Source: Desulfovibrionales bacterium (GTDB lineage Bacteria > Desulfobacterota > Desulfovibrionia > Desulfovibrionales > Desulfovibrionaceae). From it: a stretch of DNA of 64,000 nt. The translations under genes were made by a program, and so were the position numbers. Position 1 is the stretch's first letter. Each line of letters opens with the position of its first letter. Positions 29,923 through 39,637 of this stretch are shown here, piece by piece. Where the stretch lies: NCBI GenBank assembly GCA_030156255.1, contig JASGMV010000007.1:1-64000 (forward strand), written 5' to 3'. Under the pieces are notes generated by a model, which saw only the letters and a list, made by a program, of their open reading frames with translations, was not told the origin of the DNA and made no database searches.

Positions 29923-30942
29923 ATGGAGGAGGCCCCGCTTTTGGATTCCGCAGACAGCCTGCTGATGCTCAACTTCGCCGTGCGGCTTTTGGCCACGGAG
30001 ATGGACAAGGACAAACTGATCGCCAGAGCGTTGGATATCTTTGTCGACTTCAGCGGCAGCGAATGCACGGCCGTACTGCTTCTGGACGCGGACAGCGAGT
30101 CGTTGTGCGTTGCGGGCCTGCTGATGGAGGGCCAACGGACTTATCCCGAGAAATGTATTCCGTTTAGCCCGGCGTTGCAAAAAATGGCCGCCGGCAAGAA
30201 ACCGTTGATGCTGCCCGTCTTGCCGGACAGCCCGTATCCTCTGCCGGTCGAAGGGGCGCTGGAGGGGGCGGACAGAATTTGCTTGTGCGTTCCTTTGGTC
30301 GGCGCCCGGAACAAGGTGCTGGGAGTGGTCTCCATGGAGTACCCGGAGCCCTTCCGGCCGAGGGGAGAGGACATTCTGCAATTCATCGCCTTGGCGACGT
30401 TCACCGCCTTGGCCTATGACAATATCTTGCTTTTCCGCGAGGCCATTGAGGACGACCTCACGGGCCTGTACCACCGGCGGTATTTTGAAATCCGGATGCA
30501 TGAAGAATTGTCCCGGATGGACAGGGAGGGCGGGCGCCTCGCCGTGATCTATCTGGACTTGGATCATTTCAAATGGGTGAACGACCGGCGCGGGCATTCT
30601 GCGGGCGATGCGGTGCTGTGCGCCGTTTCCAAACTCTTGAAGAATTCCGTCGGCCGCGGCGTGGACGTCGTTTGCCGTTTCGGCGGCGAGGAATTTGTGG
30701 TCCTGCTGCCGGGTACGGATCTCAAGGGCGGTGAAATCGTGGCCGAACGCATTCGGGCCGCGGTGGAGCAGTTGCGGATTCCCCACCCCGGAGGCGAACT
30801 GCGCGTCACCATCAGCGCCGGGGTCGCCGACGCCGGACCCGGCGTCGAGGCGCAGGACCTGTTGGAGCGGGCCGACGAGATGCTGCTCAAAGCCAAGCAG
30901 TCCGGCCGCAACCGCATCGCGGCGTGGGGGCGGGAGGCGTGA
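29923..30942 (+). CDS. GAF-GGDEF diguanylate cyclase
   Basis: The 339-residue protein has an N-terminal GAF sensor domain (residues about 20-165) and a C-terminal GGDEF domain. The active site reads GGEEF at residues 254-258, and an inhibitory I-site RxxD (Arg245 to Asp248) sits exactly five residues before it, so both catalysis and product inhibition are expected. No signal peptide or membrane segment is present. The ATG at 29923 follows GGAGGAACGAT. It would make c-di-GMP in response to an unknown ligand of the GAF domain. It is monocistronic; the cobD-cobQ fusion gene starts about 160 bases later. Confidence 0.92.
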   Translation: MEEAPLLDSADSLLMLNFAVRLLATEMDKDKLIARALDIFVDFSGSECTAVLLLDADSESLCVAGLLMEGQRTYPEKCIPFSPALQKMAAGKKPLMLPVLPDSPYPLPVEGALEGADRICLCVPLVGARNKVLGVVSMEYPEPFRPRGEDILQFIALATFTALAYDNILLFREAIEDDLTGLYHRRYFEIRMHEELSRMDREGGRLAVIYLDLDHFKWVNDRRGHSAGDAVLCAVSKLLKNSVGRGVDVVCRFGGEEFVVLLPGTDLKGGEIVAERIRAAVEQLRIPHPGGELRVTISAGVADAGPGVEAQDLLERADEMLLKAKQSGRNRIAAWGREA

Positions 30943-31105
30943 GGCCGCCGGGAAATGGGCCTCTCGACAGGCGGTGTTGTGGTTCCTTGCGTAGGCATTG
31001 GCTTGGAATGCTGGCGCTGCGCCCGCTCTTTTCATATACTTTGTATGATGGCGACACGATGGCGGCCCGCAGGGACGCAGCATTAGAGGAGTGGTTGTAG
31101 CGAAC

Positions 31106-33706
31106 ATGCCGTTGTTGCAGACAATGTTGGGCGCTGCCGGCGAACAAGACGATTTTCGCCATGGCGGCAACGTGCGCGAACTGTCGGACAAGGCCAAGTG
31201 CGCTCCAGAGGACTTGCTGGATTTTTCGGCCAGCATCAACCCCTTGGGACCGCCGGACTGGGTGCGTGAGACGGCCGTTGCGAGTCTCTCCGACATCGGT
31301 CGCTATCCTGATCCGGACAATTCGGAATTGACCCTAGCGGCGTGCGAGCATTTCCAGGTTTGGCCTACGGAGGCCTTGGCCGGAAACGGCTCCGGCGAGT
31401 TGATGGATGCGGTCTTGCGGTCCAGTCGACTGTCCAAGGCCGTGATTCCGACACCCTCCTACGTGGACTACGCCCGGGCGTGCCAGTCTTGCGGACTGCG
31501 GGTTGAATTTCTTCCGCTCGAAGAATCCGCGGGATTTGCAGTGGATTGGGTTTCGTTGGATTCGCACCTGACGGAGCCCGCGGCCGTCATTCTGACACAG
31601 CCCAACAACCCCACCGGCGTATGCTTTGACGCGGACAAGCTGCGCGAGCTCGCCCGGCGACGGGAGGATTCGCTGTTCGTCGTGGACGAGGCCTTCGCCG
31701 ACTTCGTTCCCGGCCTGGACCGGTTGGTCAAGGACCGGCCGGACAACGTCGTGGTGTTGTACTCGCTGACCAAGTTTTTCTCCTTGCCCGGCCTGCGGGT
31801 TGCTTTATGCTTCGCGAGACCCGAGCGCATTCAGGCCATTCGCTCGAAACTGCCGCCGTGGACCGTGAATACGCTGGCCCAGCGCGTCGGCGCCAGATGC
31901 TTCGCCGACAAAACGTTCATGGACAGCGCGCGCGAAGGCGTATCCGAACTGCGGGAGTCCCTGGCCTCGGAGCTGGCGACGGTTCCCGGACTGAAGATTT
32001 TTCCTTCCTCGGCGAACTTCATTTTGTGCCGCGTCTCCCGGGTGGGGATGAGCGCCAAACCCCTGGCCGAGAAACTGCTGGCCGAGGGCGTCGCCATACG
32101 ACTTTGCGACAACTTCCGCGGCCTGGACGAGACGTGGTTTCGGGTGGCCGTCCGTTCGGCGAGGGACAACGATCGCCTTGTCCGCTCCCTCAAGTCCATT
32201 TCCGGAGTAAAAACGGCGTCCAAGCGCAGGAAGTCGCCGGCCCTGATGCTTCAGGGGACATCCAGCGACGCGGGCAAGAGCGTGCTGGCCGCAGCCCTGT
32301 GCCGTATCTTCGTCCAGGAGGGCTTGAACCCCGCGCCGTTCAAGGCCCAGAACATGGCCCTCAACTCCTGCGTCACGGCCGACGGGCTCGAAATGGGACG
32401 GGCGCAGGCCACCCAGGCCCTGGCCTGCGGCCTTGCGCCGGATGTGCGCATGAATCCCGTGCTGCTCAAGCCCAACACCGACGTCGGGTCCCAGGTGATC
32501 GTCATGGGGCGGCCTGTGGGGAACATGGCGGTCCGGGAGTACGTCGAGTACAAGCCCAAGGCCATGGAGGCCGTGCGCCAGGCCTACGACGAGCTCTCCG
32601 CGGAACACGGCGTCATGGTGCTGGAGGGTGCGGGCAGTCCGGCCGAGATCAACCTGCGCTCCCACGACATCGTGAACATGGCCATGGCCGAATACGCCGA
32701 GGCCCGGGTGCTGCTGGTGGGCGACATCGACCGCGGCGGGGTGTTCGCCGCGCTGGCCGGAACCATGGAGCTGTTGAACGACTGGGAGCGCAAGCTCGTG
32801 GCCGGGTTTATCCTGAACAAGTTCAGAGGCGACCCAACCCTGCTCGATCCGGCCTTGGAGCGCATCCGCGAGCGCACGGGCAAGCCATTTCTCGGCGTGG
32901 TTTCGTTTCTCAACGATCTGGGACTGCCGGACGAGGACTCCGTGGCCTTCAAATCCCACGACCAAAACGCCGCAGCGGGCGAAAACCAAGTAGATGTGGC
33001 GGTCGTCGACCTGCCGCGCATCTCCAATTTTACGGATGTGGATCCTCTGCGGGCCGAACCCGACGTCAACCTCCGGGTCGTCCGCTCGGCCGCGGAATTG
33101 GGAAGGCCGGATGCGGTGATTCTTCCGGGCAGCAAGTCCACGGTGGGGGACCTGCGTTATTTGCGCGAAACGGGCCTGGACGAGGCGATCAAAGGCCTCA
33201 TGGGCAAAAGCGTTCTGGTGGGGATTTGCGGCGGCTTTCAGATGCTGGGGCAATACATCGCCGATCCGGAAAAGGTGGAGTCCGAGGCCGGGACGGTGGA
33301 GGGCCTGGGAATTTTGCCTATCGCCACCACCATGGGCAAGGAAAAGACTCTGACCCAGGTGGAGGGTTCGCACACGGCCAGCGGGCTGGACGTGCGCGGC
33401 TACGAGATCCATCATGGAACGAGCGAGCCGCTGCTGCCGTCCATCCGTCCTGTTTTCCGGACCAAGCTGAGCGCCCCCTTGGGATGGGGTTTGAAAAACG
33501 GCGCGGCCTGGGGTGCGTATCTGCATGGGCTGTTCGACGCGGACGGCTTTCGCCGCCATTTCATCGACCAGTTGCGCAAACGCCGCGGCTGGGAGCCCTT
33601 GAAGACGCCGCAGACCGTGTTCAACCTCAACCCGGCCTTGGACCGGCTGGCCGACGCCGTGCGCAGCGCCCTGGACATGGATGCGATCTTCCGCCTGATC
33701 GGCTGA
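31106..33706 (+). CDS. CobD-CobQ fusion: threonine-phosphate decarboxylase + cobyric acid synthase
   Basis: The 866-residue protein joins two cobalamin enzymes. Residues about 15-365 are a PLP-dependent CobD-like decarboxylase ([18 protein letters not shown], and [12 protein letters not shown] with the PLP lysine), which makes aminopropanol phosphate for the lower loop. Residues about 375-866 are CobQ: the P-loop-like [18 protein letters not shown], and a glutamine amidotransferase domain with nucleophile Cys708 in GICGGFQ and YLHGLFD with the catalytic His. CobQ amidates adenosylcobyrinic diamide to cobyric acid. A GTG at 31091 is an alternative start; AGAGGAG lies 14 bases before ATG 31106. 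No cobalamin riboswitch was seen upstream. Confidence 0.9.
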   Translation: MPLLQTMLGAAGEQDDFRHGGNVRELSDKAKCAPEDLLDFSASINPLGPPDWVRETAVASLSDIGRYPDPDNSELTLAACEHFQVWPTEALAGNGSGELMDAVLRSSRLSKAVIPTPSYVDYARACQSCGLRVEFLPLEESAGFAVDWVSLDSHLTEPAAVILTQPNNPTGVCFDADKLRELARRREDSLFVVDEAFADFVPGLDRLVKDRPDNVVVLYSLTKFFSLPGLRVALCFARPERIQAIRSKLPPWTVNTLAQRVGARCFADKTFMDSAREGVSELRESLASELATVPGLKIFPSSANFILCRVSRVGMSAKPLAEKLLAEGVAIRLCDNFRGLDETWFRVAVRSARDNDRLVRSLKSISGVKTASKRRKSPALMLQGTSSDAGKSVLAAALCRIFVQEGLNPAPFKAQNMALNSCVTADGLEMGRAQATQALACGLAPDVRMNPVLLKPNTDVGSQVIVMGRPVGNMAVREYVEYKPKAMEAVRQAYDELSAEHGVMVLEGAGSPAEINLRSHDIVNMAMAEYAEARVLLVGDIDRGGVFAALAGTMELLNDWERKLVAGFILNKFRGDPTLLDPALERIRERTGKPFLGVVSFLNDLGLPDEDSVAFKSHDQNAAAGENQVDVAVVDLPRISNFTDVDPLRAEPDVNLRVVRSAAELGRPDAVILPGSKSTVGDLRYLRETGLDEAIKGLMGKSVLVGICGGFQMLGQYIADPEKVESEAGTVEGLGILPIATTMGKEKTLTQVEGSHTASGLDVRGYEIHHGTSEPLLPSIRPVFRTKLSAPLGWGLKNGAAWGAYLHGLFDADGFRRHFIDQLRKRRGWEPLKTPQTVFNLNPALDRLADAVRSALDMDAIFRLIG

Positions 33707-33781
33707 AGGCGCGTCTCTTTGCAGCAGGCATGCCATTTCCGTATCTTTGGCGCCCGAGCCCGACCGCATGAGGAGTCGGTG

Positions 33782-34633
33782 GTGATCCTGTTGTGGCTGC
33801 TGATCGCCGTGTTCGTCTGGAGTGGTCTTGTCGGCGCTCTGGCGTACGCTTTTTTCTATTACGAGAGCGTGAGTTGCGGACACTTGGCGCGCGTGCGGGA
33901 GCGCTTCGGCTGTCCGGTCCGCATCATGGCCCGGGCCTGGGCCAGGGGCGTCTTCTGGATAGCGGTGATTTTGGCGTGTTCCGTCCTGTATTACTTCCGG
34001 CTGCTCCGTCCCTCCGGATGGAAACGGCGGGCCGCGGGAACGCCGATCATCATGGTCCACGGCCTCTACCACAACGAGACGGCCTGGCTTGCGTTCATGC
34101 GCCGGTTTCGGGCGGCGGGCTATCGGAACCTGCAGCCTTTTTCCTATGATAGCTGGCGGGGCGATCCCGAGGAGCTTGTGTCGCTTTTGGCCTTACGCAT
34201 CGAGAATGCCTGGAGGGAGACCGGCCGGCCCACAGCCTTGGTGGGGCACAGCCTCGGCGGGCTGCTCATCCGCGGATGCCTGCGCAGGCCGGAGTTGCAG
34301 GGGAAGATTGCGGTCGTTGCGACTTTGGGCGCGCCGGTGGAGGGCAGCAAGCTGGCGGCCCTCGGCCCCGGCTCCCTGGCCGGCAAGATTTTGTACAAGA
34401 GCGCAGTGGTCGAGGCGCTTTCCGGCGCGCAGGCGTTCGAGGTCCCGGCCTTGGCGCTGGTCTCGGACCTGGACGACATGGTGCTGCCGGCCGACTCGCT
34501 CTTTGCGGGGCGCCATTCCGGTTGGCGCGTGGAGTCTGCGCCGCCCGTCAACCATGTGACCATGCTCTACGACGCCGGTTGTTTTCGAAGCGTGCTGGCC
34601 TTTTGGGCCGAGTGCGGCGTCGAAAAGGCCTAA
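33782..34633 (+). CDS. Membrane-anchored alpha/beta hydrolase (lipase-like)
   Basis: The 283-residue protein has two hydrophobic segments near the N-terminus (residues about 1-22 and 55-75) and then an alpha/beta hydrolase domain. IIMVHGLYHN supplies the oxyanion HG, GHSLGG the nucleophile Ser, SDLDDMV a candidate acid residue and PVNHVTML the His. This resembles PGAP1-like/lipase class proteins acting on envelope lipids, but the substrate is unknown. The chosen start is the second of two adjacent GTG codons, six bases after AGGAG. It is 75 bases downstream of the cobD-cobQ gene. Confidence 0.8.
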   Translation: MILLWLLIAVFVWSGLVGALAYAFFYYESVSCGHLARVRERFGCPVRIMARAWARGVFWIAVILACSVLYYFRLLRPSGWKRRAAGTPIIMVHGLYHNETAWLAFMRRFRAAGYRNLQPFSYDSWRGDPEELVSLLALRIENAWRETGRPTALVGHSLGGLLIRGCLRRPELQGKIAVVATLGAPVEGSKLAALGPGSLAGKILYKSAVVEALSGAQAFEVPALALVSDLDDMVLPADSLFAGRHSGWRVESAPPVNHVTMLYDAGCFRSVLAFWAECGVEKA

Positions 34634-34790
34634 CAGGCCGCCCCAAAGAGGCGATCGGCTTCGTCAGCGAAAAATCCGGACCGTTTATGTCTGCGCAGGA
34701 CACGGCGCACCCGGGGTTACTTCACTTCCCCGCATCTCGCCATTCTTGAACGGCCTGCGTTCGATGAGTTTTTCGATAGCTAGGTGCGTC

Positions 34791-36383
34791 CTACTTTGAC
34801 AGCAAGGTCTCGATCATCTCCACGAGCTTTTCGCGGGCGAAGGGCTTGTTCAGGAACGCGCTGACCCCGCTTTGCTCGGCCAAGCCGCGCTGGGAGGATT
34901 CGGACTCGGTGGTGATCATGAGAATCGGCGTCTGCTCCATGCCTTCCGTCTGGCGGATTTTGGAAACCAGTTCGATCCCGTCCATGACCGGCATGTTCAT
35001 GTCCGTGATGACCATGGCCACCTCTTCGCCTTGCTCCACGAACTCAAAGGCTTCTGCGCCGTTGGTCGCGGGCAGCGGCGTGTGGCCCATATCGGTGATG
35101 ACGCCGCGGTAGAGGGCGAGCATGGACTTCGAGTCGTCGGCCGCCAGGATTTGCAGACCGGCCGGCGCCTCCAGCGCGGCGACGGTCTTCAGGTCGGCCT
35201 TGGCCCGGTCCGTGTCGATTTCCTCGAGGGTCGCCCGGAAAGACGCCACCACTTCCGCGTCCTTGGACTTGGAGAGGACGCGCACGAGGAACGAGCCGAC
35301 GGTTTCATCTCCATAAACGGCCTTGAACAGGTTCAGGGCCTGCCCGCCGACGACGGCTCGCCCGATGCGGGCGCTTTGCGAGCCGCCGCTCTTGATCGTT
35401 TCGACGACCTTGGCGGCCATGCCCGGGTTGACGTTCTTGTCCATGGCCCGGACCACGGCCATGAGGATCATTTCGTCGGTGTCCTGCAAGGCGTCCATCA
35501 GGCAGACGATGGCCTTCATGGCGCCGATGCGCCCCATGGCTTCGTATACCGCATACTTGAGGTTGGCGTCCTGGATGAGACCGGCGTCGAGGCGCTCCAC
35601 CAGGACGTCCGCGCCCTTTTTGTCGCCGATGAAGCCGAGGACGTTGGCGCACAGGATTTGCTCGTCCACATCTGTGGATGCGGTGAAAAATTCGGCCAGG
35701 AAAGGAACGGACTGGGCGCCGGCCTTGACCAAGGTGTCGGTGATGGCGCGGCGGGCCGTCGGGTTTTTGTGGTGCAGTTTGGAGGTCAGAAAGGCCAGAG
35801 CGCCGTCCGAGCCGATGGCGCCCAGAGCGGCGACGGCCTCCCAGGTGGTGACGTCGCATTGGAGGTAGCTGTCGCCGCTCTCGCTTTCCAGGAGAATGTC
35901 CTTCAGCACATCCAGGCTGGCCTCATCCTTGAGGGAGGCGATGGTTTCAAGGCTCAAGGAGGCGATGAACGGTTCGGGATCGCGCAACCGCTTGCGGAAC
36001 ACCTCGACCGTGGACGGGTCTTTCAGCTTGGAAAGAGCGCTGAGAATGTCGAAAAGAGCGTCCGGGTCCTTTTCCGCTTCGGCCAATTCGGCGAGTGGTT
36101 TCGCGGCCTTGGCGAAGCCGTGCTCCATACAGGCTTTGATGCATAGATTGCGCAGCTTGGGGTTGTCGGAGCCCAGGCCTTCCACGGTTTTATCTTCGCT
36201 GGCCGAGATTACGGCGTTGAGGGCGGTCGTGACCATGTAGTCCACGGCGGTGTCTCCCGTGGGCTCGTCCTGCAAGGCGAGCAGTCCCTCCAATGCCCCG
36301 GAATCCTTGGAATCCGTGATCTCTTTGAGCAAAATGACTTGCTCCATGTAGTCCAGGTCGCGGAATCCGCTCAGGTCAGCCAT
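34791..36383 (-). CDS. HEAT-repeat protein with C-terminal receiver domain
   Basis: The first about 400 residues of this 530-residue protein are alpha-helical repeats of the HEAT/PBS-lyase type (for example NPKLRNLCIKACMEHG, NLKYAVYEAMGRIGAMKAI). The last 120 residues are a CheY-like receiver: the acidic pair in LAADDSKS, the phospho-acceptor Asp in VITDMNMPVMDG, the Thr in ILMITTES and the Lys in NKPF are all present. No output enzyme is attached, so phosphorylation probably controls protein binding by the HEAT part. It lies directly downstream of a CheX-type gene (44 bases apart), which suggests a phospho-relay module. The histidine kinase is not next to it. Confidence 0.88.
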   Translation of the reverse strand: MADLSGFRDLDYMEQVILLKEITDSKDSGALEGLLALQDEPTGDTAVDYMVTTALNAVISASEDKTVEGLGSDNPKLRNLCIKACMEHGFAKAAKPLAELAEAEKDPDALFDILSALSKLKDPSTVEVFRKRLRDPEPFIASLSLETIASLKDEASLDVLKDILLESESGDSYLQCDVTTWEAVAALGAIGSDGALAFLTSKLHHKNPTARRAITDTLVKAGAQSVPFLAEFFTASTDVDEQILCANVLGFIGDKKGADVLVERLDAGLIQDANLKYAVYEAMGRIGAMKAIVCLMDALQDTDEMILMAVVRAMDKNVNPGMAAKVVETIKSGGSQSARIGRAVVGGQALNLFKAVYGDETVGSFLVRVLSKSKDAEVVASFRATLEEIDTDRAKADLKTVAALEAPAGLQILAADDSKSMLALYRGVITDMGHTPLPATNGAEAFEFVEQGEEVAMVITDMNMPVMDGIELVSKIRQTEGMEQTPILMITTESESSQRGLAEQSGVSAFLNKPFAREKLVEMIETLLSK

Positions 36384-36427
36384 GATCGCTCCTTGTCTTC
36401 TTTGGCGGCGTCAATGTATTCTGAAAA

Positions 36428-36886
36428 CTATTCAAAGCAAAATTCTATGGTGAACGCGCCGGCGTCGCTTTGAAAGGGTATGGCCATGATCGGTCCGGTG
36501 GTGACGTGCGAAATGGTGTGGTTGTCCCCCATGATGACCGTGGGAGTGGAGCCGGACAGGTTGACGCCCATGCCGGCCAAGCCGGCCCTTGCCTGGCCCG
36601 AAATCATATTGGTGATTTCGCCGACTGCGTCCTTGACGTCCTGAAGCAGGTCTTGGACGTCATCGCCAAGCATGTTTTTTACGATGGTGACGGCGCATTT
36701 CTTGTCGAAAGATATGGAAATGCTTCCGTGCTTGTCACCCGTAACGCCCACGATCCCGGTCACGTCCCCGCTGGCCGTGTTTCCCTTTTTGACGAAAGGT
36801 TTCCCGGGCGCTGGCTGGATGAAGGCCATCATGGACAGCACGTCCTTTGTCGCCTTGATAAAGGGCTTCGCCAGTTCAACATCCAT
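36428..36886 (-). CDS. CheX/CheC-type chemotaxis phosphatase
   Basis: The 152-residue protein resembles CheX: a beta-rich fold with the conserved helix DAVGEITNMISGQAR, in which the E..N pair (ExxN) is the catalytic motif of CheC/CheX phosphatases. Only one such helix is present, as in CheX. CheX dephosphorylates receiver domains such as CheY-P; the neighbouring HEAT-receiver protein is the obvious candidate substrate. It starts at ATG 36886 with AAGGAGCG-like bases upstream and is the first gene of the pair. Confidence 0.87.
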   Translation of the reverse strand: MDVELAKPFIKATKDVLSMMAFIQPAPGKPFVKKGNTASGDVTGIVGVTGDKHGSISISFDKKCAVTIVKNMLGDDVQDLLQDVKDAVGEITNMISGQARAGLAGMGVNLSGSTPTVIMGDNHTISHVTTGPIMAIPFQSDAGAFTIEFCFE

Positions 36887-37035
36887 GGTGGCGCTCCTTA
36901 AGCTTGATAATCATGACCCGGCAGCTCAAGTAATATAATAAAAGAGTTAGGGGTCGAATGGCAAGACTCGGGCCGCAATTCTTTTCCGTTGACGCGTTCC
37001 CGCGCTTTTGGAAAATCCATCGGAAGGAACATTAC

Positions 37036-37095
37036 AGGAGGAACGGGGGATGGGCAAGGACCGGCTCTTTTGGAGGTGAATTTATTCATCCCCCG
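37036..37095 (+). promoter_or_regulatory. Leader with 9-codon ORF inside an inverted repeat, upstream of pyrimidine-nucleoside phosphorylase
   Basis: AGGAGG (37036-37041) lies eight bases before an ATG (37050) that opens a nine-codon ORF, MGKDRLFWR, ending at TGA 37077-37079. Its start codon is part of CGGGGGATG (37044-37052), which pairs perfectly with CATCCCCCG (37087-37095). The phosphorylase start is 46 bases further on. The arrangement suggests a leader peptide or translational switch; no function is known. Confidence 0.4.
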
Positions 37096-37141
37096 GAAAA
37101 TAACACCGCACATCCGACATTGCTCCACCAATAGGAAAAAC

Positions 37142-38461
37142 ATGGAACCTATTCTCGATTTGATCCGCAAGAAAAGGGACGGACAGGCGCTCTCTCGGGA
37201 GGAAATCCAGCGCCTGGCCAATGGGGCGGCCGACGGGAGCATTCCCGATTACCAGATTTCGGCGTGGCTCATGGCTTGTTATTTTCAGGGCATGGACAGC
37301 AACGAAACCGACGCGTTGACGGAGGCCATGCTCCATTCGGGCCGGGTGCTCGACCTGTCCTCCCTGCCTGGTCCGGCCGTGGACAAGCACTCCACGGGCG
37401 GCGTGGGGGACAAGACCTCGCTGGTCGTCGCTCCGCTGGCTGCGGCCAACGGTGTTTACGTCCCCATGGTTTCGGGCCGGGGCCTTGGCCACACCGGCGG
37501 GACCCTGGACAAGCTGGCCGCTATTCCCGGATTTCGAACCGATTTGACCCCGGAGCGGATGCTGAAGCTGCTCAAAGCGGCCGGCGCCTGCATGGCCGGG
37601 CAGTCGGCCGAAATCGCCCCGGCCGACCGCAAGCTCTACGCTTTGCGCGACGCCACGGCCACCGTGGAGTCCAAATCCTTGATCGCAGCGAGCATCATGA
37701 GCAAAAAACTGGCCGAGGGGGTGCAAGGGCTGGTGCTGGACGTAAAGACCGGCGCCGGGGCCTTCATGCGCGACCGGGGGGACGCCGTGGACCTCGCCCG
37801 GATCATGGCCCGCATCGGCGCATCCTTCGGGGTGCGCACGGCCGCTCTGGTGACGGATATGGACGAGTGCCTCGGCTGGGCCGCGGGCAACGCCCTGGAG
37901 GTCGTCGAATGTATCGAAATTTTGCGCGGCGCGGCGCGGCCCCAGTCGATCAGGCTGGAGCGGTTGTGCCTGGAGCTTGCCGCCCGCATGTTGATGGCGG
38001 CCGGTGTGGAGGAGCGCCTTGGGGAGGCGCTGGCGCGTTGCGAGGAGTCCCTGGAGAGCGGAGCGGTTTTGGAGGTTTTTCGCCGCATGGTCCGCCTTCA
38101 GGGCGGCGATGAAGCCGTGCTGGACCATGCGGACAGACTGCCGCAGGCCGCAATGGTCGAAACGCAGGAGGCGCAAGCCGATGGTTGGATCGCGGCCTGC
38201 GACGCCCTGCTCGTGGGGCGCGCGTGCTGCGCGTTGGGCGCCGGCCGGGAGCGTATGGACTCGCCTGTGGACCCGGCCGTGGGCGTGTCGCTGCTGAAAA
38301 AACGAGGGGACGCCGTCCGCTTCGGAGAGCCGTGGGTCCGCATCCACGCCAACGGCGAAACGGGCCTTGCGCAGGCGCGAGAGCTGCTGCAACAGGCCTT
38401 GGTCGTGCAGCAGGGCAAGCCGGAAGACCATCCGCTGATTCTGGCCGAAGAATGGAGTTGA
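37142..38461 (+). CDS. Thymidine/pyrimidine-nucleoside phosphorylase
   Basis: This 439-residue enzyme splits pyrimidine nucleosides with phosphate for salvage. The family signature SGRGLGHTGGTLDKL near residue 115, the phosphate/nucleoside site DKHSTGGVGDK, and VLDVKTGAGAFM are intact, as is the C-terminal domain. DeoA (thymidine) and Pdp (broad) cannot be separated by eye. Its ATG at 37142 follows AGGAA in a leader with a small ORF and inverted repeat. It converges on the cytidine deaminase gene with seven bases between the stops, and both serve pyrimidine salvage. Confidence 0.93.
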   Translation: MEPILDLIRKKRDGQALSREEIQRLANGAADGSIPDYQISAWLMACYFQGMDSNETDALTEAMLHSGRVLDLSSLPGPAVDKHSTGGVGDKTSLVVAPLAAANGVYVPMVSGRGLGHTGGTLDKLAAIPGFRTDLTPERMLKLLKAAGACMAGQSAEIAPADRKLYALRDATATVESKSLIAASIMSKKLAEGVQGLVLDVKTGAGAFMRDRGDAVDLARIMARIGASFGVRTAALVTDMDECLGWAAGNALEVVECIEILRGAARPQSIRLERLCLELAARMLMAAGVEERLGEALARCEESLESGAVLEVFRRMVRLQGGDEAVLDHADRLPQAAMVETQEAQADGWIAACDALLVGRACCALGAGRERMDSPVDPAVGVSLLKKRGDAVRFGEPWVRIHANGETGLAQARELLQQALVVQQGKPEDHPLILAEEWS

Positions 38462-38468
38462 CGTTGCG

Positions 38469-38903
38469 CTATTTTCGGCTGTTTTTGGGTTGGATGCGGA
38501 AAGAATTGGGCAGCAGGCTGTCGACGGACATCGGCTCCGGCGTCTGGTTGGTGACGACCACGGCCTCTGGCGCAAGCTCCACGAGCCATTGGCGGCACGC
38601 CCCGCAGGGCGTGTCCGCGCCGTCCGGCGTTTTTTCGCCGGGGCCGGAGAGGTCCAGGAACCACAAGGCCAGGGCCTGGATGCATTGCGCTCCCCCGGTC
38701 ACGGCCGCGGCCAGCGCGGCGCGTTCGGCGCACAGGCTCAGGCCGTAACTTGCGTTCTCCACGTTGCAGCCTGTGAATACCCGGCCTGCTGCATCGAGAA
38801 CCGCGGCGCCCACCCGGAATCCGGAATAGGGCGCATAGGCCCGTCCGGCGGCGTCCTTGGCCGCCTGGAGCAAGGCGCTGAAATCTTCCCGTTTTTGGGT
38901 CAT
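38469..38903 (-). CDS. cdd: Cytidine deaminase
   Basis: This 144-residue zinc enzyme converts cytidine and deoxycytidine to uridines. The catalytic CAERAAL (Cys-Ala-Glu) and the zinc pair PCGACRQ are present, as are the N-terminal YAPYSGFRVGAA and CNVENASYG signatures. This is the short homotetrameric type. Its ATG overlaps the stop of the metallo-hydrolase gene as ATGA, and GGGGAGGG precedes it, so the two are co-translated. Confidence 0.95.
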   Translation of the reverse strand: MTQKREDFSALLQAAKDAAGRAYAPYSGFRVGAAVLDAAGRVFTGCNVENASYGLSLCAERAALAAAVTGGAQCIQALALWFLDLSGPGEKTPDGADTPCGACRQWLVELAPEAVVVTNQTPEPMSVDSLLPNSFRIQPKNSRK

Positions 38904-39637
38904 GCGCCCTCCCCGGCCGAAACGTGAAAACTTTCGGCGTCGCCCGGTTGCCGATAAAGAAATATTCGGGTGTTCGGGGCGTGCAGCTCTTTCGTCGCGT
39001 CCGGCAAGAAATCCGTTTGCCCGAACGTGTGCATGGGGATGAACACGTCGGGCTGCACCGTCTGCGCGAAGCGCTCGGCGCCTCCCAGGCTTGGCAATCT
39101 GGGGTCGGCCACGGCGAACGCGACGTGGGGGCGGAACGCCTTCACGCGCTGCAATGCCTCCGCAAAAAAGCGTTCCGTGAAGGCGCGCTCCGCCGCGGGG
39201 GCCAGCTCCCAGTTCCAAAGCGCCAGGTCGCCGGAGTGGTAGATGCGCAGGCCTTGGCGCTCGATGCAGTAGGCGCAGCCGAGATCGTTGCTTTCCAGAG
39301 CTCCGATGCGCATTCCCGACCATTCGTAAGACTCGTCCGGCTCCGCCGCCAGATCGTCGCTTCCGAGGGTTTCTGGGCACAGCTCGGCGATGTCGTAAGA
39401 AACGATACGGCGCACGCCGCGGGCTGCGGCCGTCAGGGACACCGGGTTCGGATCGAAGTGGTCTGTGTGGCCGTGTGAGTGCACAAGGATCAAATCTTCG
39501 CCCCGCACCGCGCGGACCGCGGCTTGCTCCGCCGCTTTCGGCCGGCGCTCCGGGGCGGGGTAGTCGAACAGCAGGCAGACGCCATCCACTTTGAGCGCGA
39601 AGCAGCTGTGATGGATGTATGTGAGATGAAAATTCAT
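38900..39637 (-). CDS. MBL-fold metallo-hydrolase
   Basis: The 245-residue protein has the metallo-beta-lactamase metal motif HSHGHTDHFDP (HxHxDH) near residue 53 and further ligands in YHSGDL and PMHTFG. The compact form resembles the UlaG-like/YtnP-like group; substrate unknown. It is translationally coupled to cdd by an ATGA overlap, which hints at nucleotide-related chemistry but does not prove it. AAGGAGG lies nine bases upstream of the start, and a candidate promoter lies just before it. Confidence 0.85.
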   Translation of the reverse strand: MNFHLTYIHHSCFALKVDGVCLLFDYPAPERRPKAAEQAAVRAVRGEDLILVHSHGHTDHFDPNPVSLTAAARGVRRIVSYDIAELCPETLGSDDLAAEPDESYEWSGMRIGALESNDLGCAYCIERQGLRIYHSGDLALWNWELAPAAERAFTERFFAEALQRVKAFRPHVAFAVADPRLPSLGGAERFAQTVQPDVFIPMHTFGQTDFLPDATKELHAPNTRIFLYRQPGDAESFHVSAGEGA

